A stretch of 64,000 nucleotides of DNA from Corynebacterium maris DSM 45190 (lineage in GTDB: Bacteria > Actinomycetota > Actinomycetes > Mycobacteriales > Mycobacteriaceae), in the NCBI RefSeq assembly GCF_000442645.1, contig NC_021915.1:2294001-2358000 (forward strand), read 5' to 3'. Both the position numbers and the translations under genes were made by a program. The notes under the pieces were generated by a model, which was not told the DNA's origin, searched no databases, and worked only from the letters and a program-made list of their open reading frames with translations. This document shows positions 8,176 to 17,400 of this stretch, piece by piece. Every line of letters begins with the position of its first letter. Position 1 is the stretch's first letter.

Positions 8176-8457
8176 CTAGAAGGAGCGCTCCGCGAGCATC
8201 TTCTGGATCTCCTTGATGTCGTTCTTGCGCTTACGGCCACGGGCCATGCTGAAAGCGACGATCCCGACCACCGCGACGCCGATGCCGGCGAGCACCTTCT
8301 GCACCGTCGGGTCCTGCAGCTTGCTGACGACGCCCTGCTTGGCGTCCTCGGCCAAGTTGGCCGGCTTGGTGCGGTTGGCCAGCTCATCCAAGGTGTTGGC
8401 CAACTGCGAACGGTTGCGGGCGATGTCGCGCTGGATCTCATCAATGTTGCGTGCCAC
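8176..8457 (-). CDS. DUF3618 family membrane-associated protein
   Basis: 93 aa. The N-terminal half is charged and probably helical (I-D-E-I-Q-R-D-I-A-x-N-R-x-Q-L-A-x-T-L-D-E-L), the DUF3618 signature. One membrane segment (VLAGIGVAVVGIVAFSMA) at about residues 55-72 is followed by a basic RGRKRKN stop-transfer tail. This predicts an N-out or N-in single-pass protein; topology is not decided by sequence. It lies between convergent pncA and divergent bcp. The function of the family is unknown. Confidence 0.88.
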   Translation of the reverse strand: MARNIDEIQRDIARNRSQLANTLDELANRTKPANLAEDAKQGVVSKLQDPTVQKVLAGIGVAVVGIVAFSMARGRKRKNDIKEIQKMLAERSF

Positions 8458-8562
8458 GGATTATTCTCCCTAGTGAATCGTCTTTTCGTCTGAAGCTCAC
8501 AGCCAGTGTAATCGTTCGTGCCCTCACGTGACGGCAACGGCTGACAGGCTAAGGTGGACGGC

Positions 8563-9036
8563 ATGAATGAAGCAGCACGCCTGACCGTCGGTGACACCGC
8601 CCCCGCCTTCTCGCTCACGGACGACGCCGGAAACACCGTCTCCCTGTCCGACTACGCGGGCCGTAAGGTACTCGTGTACTTCTACCCCAAGGCAGCCACC
8701 CCCGGCTGCACCACCGAAGCCTGCGACTTCCGCGACAACCTCGCCGCCCTCGGCGATCTGGGCATCGACGTCGTCGGCATTTCCCCGGACCCGGTGGACA
8801 AGCTGGCCAAGTTCAAGGCCGACCAGGACCTCAACTTCCCCCTGCTGTCCGACGAGGACAAATCCGTCATGACCGCCTGGGGCGCCTTCGGGGAGAAGAA
8901 GAACTACGGCAAGGTCGTCCAAGGCGTCATCCGCTCCACCCTGCTCATCGACGAAGAAGGCAAGGTCGCCCTGGCCAAGTACAACGTCAAGGCCACCGGC
9001 CACGTCGCCCGCATCCTGAGGGACATCACGGCGTAA
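8563..9036 (+). CDS. bcp: Thioredoxin-dependent thiol peroxidase (peroxiredoxin Q/Bcp)
   Basis: 157 aa. It reduces hydrogen peroxide and organic hydroperoxides using thioredoxin. The motif T-P-G-C-T-T-E-A-C contains the peroxidatic Cys49 and resolving Cys54 of atypical 2-Cys PrxQ enzymes. ATG 8563 follows AAGGTGG (8551-8557); a GTG at 8554 lies inside that ribosome-binding site and is not the start. The next gene (fasR-like) begins 5 bp after the stop, so the two are probably cotranscribed. Confidence 0.95.
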   Translation: MNEAARLTVGDTAPAFSLTDDAGNTVSLSDYAGRKVLVYFYPKAATPGCTTEACDFRDNLAALGDLGIDVVGISPDPVDKLAKFKADQDLNFPLLSDEDKSVMTAWGAFGEKKNYGKVVQGVIRSTLLIDEEGKVALAKYNVKATGHVARILRDITA

Positions 9037-9041
9037 TCGGC

Positions 9042-9674
9042 ATGGACGACGAACTGCTCCTTCCGCGGCGCCGGCCCGCGCAGGCACGCAGCCGGGAGCG
9101 CTTCGACCGGATCCTCCAGGCGTCGAGAAGCGTGCTCGTCGACGTCGGATTCGAGTCCTTCACCTTCGACGAAGTGGCCAAGCGCGCCGAAGTGCCCATC
9201 GGCACGATCTACCAGTTCTTCGCGAACAAATACTCGCTGATCTGCGAATTAGACCGCGTCGACACCGCCCAGGCCGTCAACGAACTGCACCGCTTCTCCC
9301 GTCAGGTGCCCGCCCTGCAGTGGCCGGAAATCCTCTCCGAATTCATCGACCACCTGGCCAAGATGTGGCGCGAAGACCCCTCCCGGCGCGCCGTGTGGCA
9401 CGCCATGCAGTCGACCCCGTCCACCCGTCACACCGGCGCGCACACCGAACGCGAGGTCATCGAGATCATCGCCGACATCCTGCGCCCACTCAACCGCACC
9501 GCCGCTTACGCCGACCGCCAGCGTCTGGCCGGGTTTTTGGTGCACACCGTATCGTCGATGCTCAACTACGCCGTGCGTGACCTGCATGAACGCGGCGAGG
9601 AATACTTCAACTCCGTGGTCAACGAGGTCAAGCGCATGTTGGTGGCCTACTTGTTTGCGGTCGCCACGAACTGA
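9042..9674 (+). CDS. fasR: TetR-family regulator, probable FasR
   Basis: 210 aa. The N-terminal TetR DNA-binding domain (residues about 13-60) contains the helix-turn-helix F-T-F-D-E-V-A-K-R-A-E-V-P-I-G-T-I-Y-Q-F-F; the rest is a helical effector domain. In C. glutamicum the TetR gene between bcp and acpS is FasR, a repressor of fatty acid synthase and acetyl-CoA carboxylase genes; the same order bcp-tetR-acpS-fas is seen here, which is the main basis for the name. The 3' end overlaps the convergent acpS by 28 bp. Confidence 0.8.
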   Translation: MDDELLLPRRRPAQARSRERFDRILQASRSVLVDVGFESFTFDEVAKRAEVPIGTIYQFFANKYSLICELDRVDTAQAVNELHRFSRQVPALQWPEILSEFIDHLAKMWREDPSRRAVWHAMQSTPSTRHTGAHTEREVIEIIADILRPLNRTAAYADRQRLAGFLVHTVSSMLNYAVRDLHERGEEYFNSVVNEVKRMLVAYLFAVATN

Positions 9675-10039
9675 CACACCGCGACGGCGTAGTCCCCGTC
9701 GTGGGAGATGTTCACGTGCGTCTGCGGATCGCCCGCCTGCTGCGCGACGACCCCGCTGAGAAACAGCGCCACCCGCCCCCACCGGTCGGGGCGGACCTCG
9801 ATTTCGGAGAAGTCCACCGAATCCATCCCGATCAGCGGCGGGCGTCCGTAGATCGACTGCGACCACGCCTTGATGAACGACTCCTTCGCCGCCCACCGGC
9901 CCGCCAGGTGCGCGGCCCGGTCCGGTTTGGTGCTGGCGACGCGCAACTCCAAGGCGGTGAACACGTTCTGGAAGGTGCTGCCCGGGGTGGCCAGCTGTCC
10001 GGCGAACGCGGGGACGTGGACGATGTCGATGCCGATCAT
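9647..10039 (-). CDS. acpS: Holo-[acyl-carrier-protein] synthase
   Basis: 130 aa. It transfers 4'-phosphopantetheine from CoA to a Ser of the carrier domain. MIGIDIVHV holds the metal-binding Asp and W-A-A-K-E-S-F-I-K-A the Glu/Lys signature of AcpS-type transferases; N-I-S-H-D-G closes the domain. The likely substrate is the ACP domain of the FAS-I polypeptide encoded 1.5 kb away. The 3' end overlaps the convergent tetR/fasR gene (9647-9674), so transcripts of the two could interfere. Confidence 0.95.
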   Translation of the reverse strand: MIGIDIVHVPAFAGQLATPGSTFQNVFTALELRVASTKPDRAAHLAGRWAAKESFIKAWSQSIYGRPPLIGMDSVDFSEIEVRPDRWGRVALFLSGVVAQQAGDPQTHVNISHDGDYAVAVCQFVATANK

Positions 10040-10126
10040 GGTTGCCTATTCTGGCACGGTTACCTCGCGCCCGGGGTGGGAGACGCACCGGATTCGTGCG
10101 GGGCCGGCGGCCAGTGCGCGCCACCA

Positions 10127-10204
10127 GTGCAAAATTCCACACGAACCCGCCGCGTTATGTGCTTTACCCCTGCAAACGGCCTGTAGCGGCTCGTACTTTT
10201 GCAC
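10127..10204. repeat. Inverted repeat around the 3' end of the frameshifted gene
   Basis: GTGCAAAA (10127-10134) and its exact complement TTTTGCAC (10197-10204) flank 62 bases that contain the stop codon of the frameshifted gene and one copy of the 19-nt direct repeat. It may be a boundary element or chance; eight bases is short. Confidence 0.35.
10159..10177. repeat. 19-nt direct repeat, copy 1
   Basis: GTGCTTTACCCCTGCAAAC; copy 2 at 11362-11380 differs at one base (GTGTTTTACCCCTGCAAAC). The two copies lie at the 3' end and just upstream of the frameshifted gene, in the same orientation. Confidence 0.7.
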
Positions 10205-11286
10205 CCTGCACGCCGTCAGTGACTAGATCCAGGATCAACCGCGACAACTGATCCGCGTCCTCGAACATCCCGTGCGACACCCGCAGCACCCGCCATCCGG
10301 AGCGCTCCAGAGCCACGTTGATGCGCGCGTCCTTCTCCCGCCGGGCCTTATCCCAATGCTGAGCGCCGTCAAACATCAACCCCAGTCGACATTCCTCGAT
10401 GGCCAGGTCCAGCACCGTGACCGTCCTGCCCTTTTGCCGGAACGGCACCTGGGGAGTGAAGCGCATTCCCACGGTCGCCGCGGCACGGTTGGCGATCAAC
10501 CGCAGAATCGTCTCCGGTGGCGAATCCATGCCCGCGCTGGAAAGTCCGACCACCTGGGCGAGGAGTCTACGGTCCAGACGGTTTTTCCCCGCCCAGACCA
10601 CATCATCGCCGGTGACTCCGAGCACCCGACGAAATCTATCCACGACCTGCACCGCCCGCAGCACACGGGGTCGGATCCATGGCAGCGCCGGCGTCGGCCA
10701 CACGTGTTCTTCCTGCAGCACTGACCGTAGACAACGTCGCCGTCAGCATCGGCGGCGTCACGTGCAACCGTGCGCCATATTCATACACCGCCCATACCGG
10801 AAGCTCCGCCGGTTTTCTGCGCATCGCCGCCCGCAACGCGGTCCTCGGCGCACTGCGGTCTCCGGCCGCATACACCGCCGTGTCCGCCCCATCGCTGAAG
10901 TCCCCGACCCCGTACAACGCAGCCGCGCTCCAGCTCTCGGCCACCCAGGTGGGGTGCTCCCGGAGGTGGGCCACAGCCCTTGTCCACGCGCCGGCGGGGT
11001 AGACGAAACCTCGCGGGTGTGAACGGGCCTGATGCAGCTGCAGCCAGCGGGGACGGCCGAGTTCATTCGCGATGACGTGGCCGGGGGTGATTTTCGTGAA
11101 ATTGTCGTTGATCGCCGCGTCCACTGCCCGGCTGCGTACGTGCAATCCACGGGCGGCGGCGATGCGGGTCCGCACGTCGCGCAAGGCTTCCGGCGTCGGT
11201 TGCTCACCGGGGATCAGAGGCATGCCGTCATAAACAATCCCCTGCTCGCCCAAGCGGCCATCAATGAGGCCTCCGTGATAGCCCAC
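10164..11286 (-). pseudogene. Hypothetical protein with DUF559-like C-terminal domain, frameshifted
   Basis: Two overlapping frames read as one interrupted gene. The 5' part (11286 to about 10745, GTG start) resembles the AbiEi/DUF559-associated proteins common in corynebacteria: helical N-terminus, P-G-H-V-x-A-N-E-L, then a segment with W-S-A-A-A-L-Y-G. The 3' part (about 10735 to 10164) carries a Vsr/endonuclease-like core: V-T-V-L-D-L-A-I-E-E-C-R-L-G-L-M-F-D-G, K-A-R-R-E-K-D-A-R-I-N and W-R-V-L-R-V-S. In the 3' frame a TGA lies at about 10743, and sensible coding starts right after it (R-C-L-R-S-V-L-Q-E-E-H-V-W), so a one-base change near 10730-10745 would restore a protein of about 370 aa. 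Pseudogene or sequencing error. Confidence 0.7.
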
Positions 11287-11361
11287 GTTGCTTCTCCAGT
11301 CGTCGAAAAATGGTACTTCGCTTCCTTGGACTATCCCGATGCCGGCATGGGTTCCCGCGTC

Positions 11362-11380
11362 GTGTTTTACCCCTGCAAAC
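11362..11380. repeat. 19-nt direct repeat, copy 2
   Basis: Second copy of the repeat at 10159-10177, with one mismatch. It lies about 75 bp upstream of the start of the frameshifted gene, between it and the fas terminator. Confidence 0.7.
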
Positions 11381-11420
11381 TTTTGCTCCGTCCGCCTGAT
11401 TATTGTGTTTCACTATGGCA

Positions 11421-11460
11421 AAGGGCCTGGAGCGCAACATATGTTTGCACCCCAGGCCCC
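11421..11460 (-). terminator. fas terminator hairpin
   Basis: GGGCCTGG (11423-11430) pairs with CCAGGCCC (11452-11459); the interior also pairs (GCAA-CATATG-TTGC). On the minus strand the stem is followed by CTTTGCC. It is located 40-75 bp after the fas stop codon. Confidence 0.7.
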
Positions 11461-11497
11461 ACCGCCCCGCCCCGACGTCCCGCGGACAGGCTAGAAA

Positions 11498-14400
11498 CTA
11501 CTCCCCGGGCTGCAGCACCCCGTCCACCAGTCGGGCGCGGTCATCGAGCAGCACCGCCACCTCCCGTTCCTTGGCCGTGGCGCCGCCACCGCCGAGGTTG
11601 CGCTCGGCGGGACGCTCGTAGAGCGACTCCTGGCCCAGGATCGCACGCGAGACACGGCGCAGACCGGCCTTCTCCCGCTGCTCGGCAGAGGACTGCCAGT
11701 CGCGGGCCGCTTGCTCGCCGTGCTCGGCGCGCACCGCCGCCAGGAAGGCGCCCGGATGCACGATCGCCACCAGCGCGGAGACGTGCCCGAACCCGAGCGA
11801 GGTGAGCACGCCGGCCTTCGGCGGCGCCGAGCGCAGATCCAACGGCTTACGCAGCCACACCATCTCGCCGTGCTCACGCAGCGCCGGATCAACGCAGTCC
11901 AGCGAACGGTTCGCCGGCACCAGACCGGAGCGCAGCACCTGGGTCAGGCCGATCACCTGGAAGGCCGCGGCGCCGCCCTTGGGGTGGCCGGTGAGCGACT
12001 TCTGCGAGATGACGTAGAGCGGCGTGGCCTCGTCGCGCCCCGTGGCCCGGGCAATGCGGTGGTGCAGGTCCGACTCGTTCGGGTCGTTGGCGTTGGTCGA
12101 GGTGTCGTGCTTGGACACGATCGACACATCGTCCGGCGTGACGTCCAGTGCCGCCAGCGCCTGCGCCAGGCGCGAATCCATGCCGCCGCGGGCGGCGGAC
12201 AGCGCGCCCAGTCCCGGCGCCGGGATGGAGGTGTGCGCGCCGTCGGCGAAGGACTCGGCGAAACCGACCACGCCCAACACCGGCAGCCCCAACTCATAGG
12301 CCAGCGAACCGCGCAGCAGCAACAGCGTGCCACCACCCTCGGCCTCGACGAAACCGCCGCGGCGGCGGTCGTTCGCCCGCGAGAAGTAGCGGTGCTCGAT
12401 GCCCTTGGCCTCCATCTCGGCGGAGTCGGCGGTGGCGTTCATGTTGCCGAAGCCCTCGATCCCCTCGACGGACAGGTCGTCGATGCCGCCGGCCACCACG
12501 GCGTCGGCCTTGCCCAGCCGGATCTTGTCCACGCCCTCCTCCACGGAGACCGCGGCGGTGGCGCACGCCGCGACCGGGTGGATCATCTGGCCGTAACCGC
12601 CCACATAGGACTGCATGACGTGCGCGGCCACGACGTTCGGCAGCGCCTCCTGCAGGATGTCGTTGGCGCGCGGCTCGTTGAGCAGCCGGTCGACGTACAT
12701 GCCACGGATCGAACCGGTGCCGCCCATGCCCGTGCCCATGGTGGAGGACACGCGCGCCGGGTGCACGGCCGAGAGCAGCTCCGCAGGCGTGAAGCCGGCT
12801 GACAGGAACGCCTCGACGGTGCAGACGAGGTTCCACACCGCGACCCGGTCGATGCTCTCGAGCATGTCGGCCGGGATGCCGTAGACGGAGGGGTCGAAGC
12901 CTGTGGGCATCTGACCGCCGACGAAGCGCGACATGGCCATGCGGCGCGGCACCGACACCGGGGCGCCGGCGGTGCGGGTGACGGTCCATTCGCCGTCGTC
13001 TGCGACGACCGCGGTGGTGTGCTCGGGGTCCGAGTCGACGAAGCTGCGGGCGGTGGTGGCGTCGGAGACCTGGAAGGTCAGGTCGTGCTCGAGGTAGACG
13101 GTGGTCAGCTCGGGCGCGAGGTTGTCGACGAGGCCGACCTCGTCGCCGTAGCGGCGGATGCCGACGTTGGCCAGCACTTCGTCGTGGTAGCGGTCGTAGA
13201 TGTCTTCTTCGGCGATGTCGGCGCCGTCGGCGTCGAGGAAGGTGCCGTCCTCCGCCGCGGAGATCAGGCCCATGTTCCAGGCCAGTTCGGTGACGCCGGC
13301 GGCGGTGAGGTCGCCGGTGAGTTCGGCGTCGAAACGCGTGCGGGAGGCGCCGTAGGGGCCGAGTTCCCCGCCGCCGACGATGACGACCATGTCCTCGAGT
13401 TTCTGCCCGATCTTGCCGAAGTCAGCGTCGGTCCAGTCGATGCGGCGATACGGGGTCGGCAGGGCCGGCAGCGTACGCTCGGTGTCTTCGGATTCCTCAG
13501 CAGTCGTCTGCGGACGGTCGGCGGCCAGCTCGGCGAGGTTGATGTCGGCCTCGCCGAGACCACCGGTGAAGTCCGCGGTGACCGGCGAGGACGCGGCGTC
13601 GGAACGCACGTCCGCGCTGGCCTGGCTGATCAGACGTTCGGCGATCTCCTCGGTGGAGTACGTGGTCACGCCCTTGGCTTCGACGGCCTCGACGAGCGGG
13701 TCGTTGCCGCCCATCAGTCCGGTGCCGCGCACCCAGCCGATCAGGGCGTGCACCAGGCTGGTGCGCGCGCCCCAGACGGGTTCGGCGTGCCAACGGGTGA
13801 CCACCGCGTCGAGGGCGGCTTTGGCTTCGCCGTAGGCGCCGTCGCCGCCGAAGCGGCCGCGGTTCGGCGAGCCCGGCAACACCACGTGCAGGCGGTGGCC
13901 GAGGTGGGTGTCGGCGCCGAGGGCGGACAGGCCGGCGATGAGGCGCTCGACGGACCACAGCAGCAGGCGCATCTGGGTTTCGGCGGCGCCGCCGGCGTCG
14001 GCCAGCGAGCCGGCCACACGCGGGGCCGCAAACGGGAACAGCAGGCTCGGCACCATGGCGGGTTTGACCACCTTGGCCTCCGCGCCGACGGTGACCGTCT
14101 GTTCCTCGCCGATCCAGCCGATGAGCGCGTCGAGGTCAGAATAGGCGCTGAGGTTGGCCGGGACGACCCACAGGGCGGCGTGGCCGCGAGCGTGGGTGCG
14201 GTAGAGCTCCTTGTAGAACTCCAGGCGCTGATGCCCCAGGTTGGAGGTGGTGACCACCACGGTCGCGCCCCCGGCGAGCAGGCTGCCGGTGACGGCCGCC
14301 GCGATCGAGTTCGGGGAGGCGCCGGTGACCACGGCGATGTCCTCGGCGAAGTTCAGGGCCGCGGTGTCGCGGGCCTGGGCGGCCAGCTCGGGCAGCTCGA

Positions 14401-17400
14401 AGTACTCGGCCTGGCGGGCGACTTCCTCGCCGGCGCCGGTGACGTCGAGTGCGGCGGGATCGATCTGGCCGAGGCCTGCGCGGGTGACGTCTTCGCGGGC
14501 GGAGGCCCAGCGGTCGTCGAGCAGCACGGCCTCCTCAGCGTTAAAGCGCGGGGCGACCTGGCGCGGCCAGTCGGAGCCCAGCTCGCGGGAGACCAGGTCG
14601 AAGAGCTCGGCGTTCTCGTCGGCCGCGTCGAAGGAGGCGGATTCGGGCTGATCCAGGCCGAGCGCTTTGAGCAGGTCGCGTGCGGTGGTGGCCAGGACGC
14701 CGTCGGCGCCGGTGACCTGCTCGGCGAACTCGCCCAAGGCCGCGGAGTCGACCACGCCCCCGGCGGCGCCGCCGGCAGCCGGCGGGGCGACCTGCATCCC
14801 GTGGACGGTGGCGACCGACTGCACGGCGGCGTCGATGAGCGTGTCCAGCTCGGCGGCGCTGGCTGGGGCGGCCGGCTGCAGGGTCGCCAGGTCCCCGCCG
14901 CGCAGGGAGGCGCCGTCGCGGGTGCCCATGACCAGGGCGGCGATAGTGTGGTCGACCCAACCCTGGCCCAGCTGCCAGTGCCCGGTGACGCGCTCGGCGA
15001 TGTGGCCGGGTTTCTTGCCGGTCGGGCCGGTGACCCGGCGCAGGGAGTCGGCGACGGATTCGGTGAGCACCGGGCCGAAGGCGCCGTAGCCACGGGCCAT
15101 GGTGACGATGGTGGCCGACAGCTCCGAGAAAGGGGCGTCGGCGGCGCCGTCGATGGAGCCGGTGCCGAACTCGTTGCCCAAATCCAGCAGAACCTGGTTG
15201 CGGCGGGAGGAGACGCCTTCGACCAGCGATTCGATGGTGTCTGCGGCGCCGATCTGGTCCGGGCGGACCTTGGTCCACACGGCGACGAGCAGCTCCAAGG
15301 CGTCGGCCGCGCCGTAGTCGAGGTCGGCGGGACGCTCGCCGGCTGGGGCGGAGGCCACCGCCGCCGGGGTCGGCGCGGGGTCGGCCGCCTGGGCGGTGAC
15401 CTCGGCGGGGACGTCGACGTCGCCTGCCTCGTCTGCGGCGTCCTCGGCGACGTCAGCGCTCGGCTTGCCCACGGCGTCTTCGGCGAAGACGACCGAGCGG
15501 TCGCGTTCGACGTTGAGCACCTCAAGCTCGGAACCGGCGTACTGCGGCAGGTTCATGGTCTGGCCGAGCATGTTGCTCAGCGTCGGCGACGCGCCGACGC
15601 CGACCTCGACGAAACGGTTCACGTCCAGGCCCGTCAGCAGGAGGTCCTGGGTCTCGATCCAGCGGACCGGGGAGGCGAACTGCCAGGCCAGCAGCTCGAT
15701 GAGCAGGGTACGTGCCAACGCGGTCTCATCCTTGGCCGCGGCCGCGAAGTCGTCGAGAAGCGCCGTGATGTACGGCGAGTCGACGACCCCGGCGATGGAG
15801 CGCACGAAGTCCTCGGTCAGCTCGAAGGGGCGCGCCACCAGGTTCGGGATGTAGCGGTCGACGAGTACCTCGGCGTCGACCTCGTCCGGGATGAGCTCGT
15901 CGAGGTGGGCGCGGAAGTCGTCGACGCCGCCGAGCAGCTTCGAGGAGTGGAAGGGCACGTCGATGCCCGGGATCATCACCAGCGCCTTGTTGCCCGGACC
16001 GCGGGTTTCCGCGTCCGCGGCCAGGGCCTGCAGCCCGGACAGGGTGCCGGCGACCGCGTACTGGCGGCCGTCGATGTTGTAGTTGACGATCTCGAGGAAC
16101 TCGCCGGTGCGGTGCGCCATGTCGGCCACGTAGTCCTGCACGTCCGTGCCGGACAGGCCCATCTTGTAGGGGCGCAGGGCGGCCAGGGCGTACTCGGACA
16201 CGCCCGCGGCGTTGCGCGGGACGAGGTGGTGCATGGTCAGGCCGCGACGGTAGACGATCTCCACCACGCCCTCCAGCGAGAGCACCTGGGCGTAGGCGGC
16301 CAGGGCGTTGTATTCGCCGACGGAGTGACCGGCGAAGTAGGCGCGGTCGTTGAGCACGCCGGCTTCCTGCATCTCGGCGATCTGCGCGCAGCCCAGGGTG
16401 GCCATGGCGACCTGGGTGAACTGCGTCAGGTAGAGAACGCCGTCGGGGTGCTGGTAGCGGCAGCCGCCGACGACGACCTCGGCGGGGTTGTTCTGGACGA
16501 TCTCCAGGATGGAGAAGCCCAGCTTGGCACGGGTGTGACGGTCAGCGCGGTCCCACACCTGCTTGGCGGCCGGGCTGGCGGCGCGCTGGGTCATGCCCAT
16601 GCCCTGGGACTGGATGCCCTGGCCGGGGAATCCGTAGAAGACGTCGGCCTCGGCCATGACGGCGGTGGCGGTCAGCACGGTCTCGCCGTCGACCGTGGCG
16701 GTGACGGAGCGGACTTCGCCGCGGCCCGGACGGGCGTCCACCCCGGTGCGTTCGACGACGTAGTCGACCTGCGCGCCCGGCAGCACCGGGGCGAGCATGG
16801 TGGCGGTGTACTCCACGACCCGGCCGGCGCCGTCGGAGGCGGCGACGATTTCGCCGAGGGCGGAGGTCCACATGCCGTGGACGATGACGCCGTCGCTCAA
16901 CCCGGCCATACGCGCCGCGGCGTCGGCGACGTGGATCGGGTTGCGGTCGCCGGTGACGATGGCGAAGGGACGCATGCTCGCCGGCGCGGTGACGCTGGCC
17001 TGGGCGCGGAAGGAACGCGCGGTGTCGACGGTCGCGTCCGCGGCGGTCGGCGCCGGCGCCGGGGCGTCGCCGCGGCGGCCCTGGATGGCGAAGCGCTCGG
17101 TGAGGGTGGCCAGACCGGCGATCTCGGCGGTGATCTCCACGACGCGGCCGACGATGGTGTCGGTGACGGCGTCGACGCGGGCGGTGACCTCCAGGTCGGC
17201 GTCGGTCGGCAGCGGGGCGTGCAGCTCGATGCGGTGCTCGAGGTGGACCAGGTTGAGCATGCCTTCGACGACCTTGGCGCCGTCCGTGCCGGGGATCTCG
17301 GCGTCGGCGATGGCGGCGAAGATGGCGGGCCAGGCCTTGCCCACCAGCACGTCCGGCGCGGTTCCCGCGGCGGCGACGTCGGCCGGCAGGTAACCGGCGG

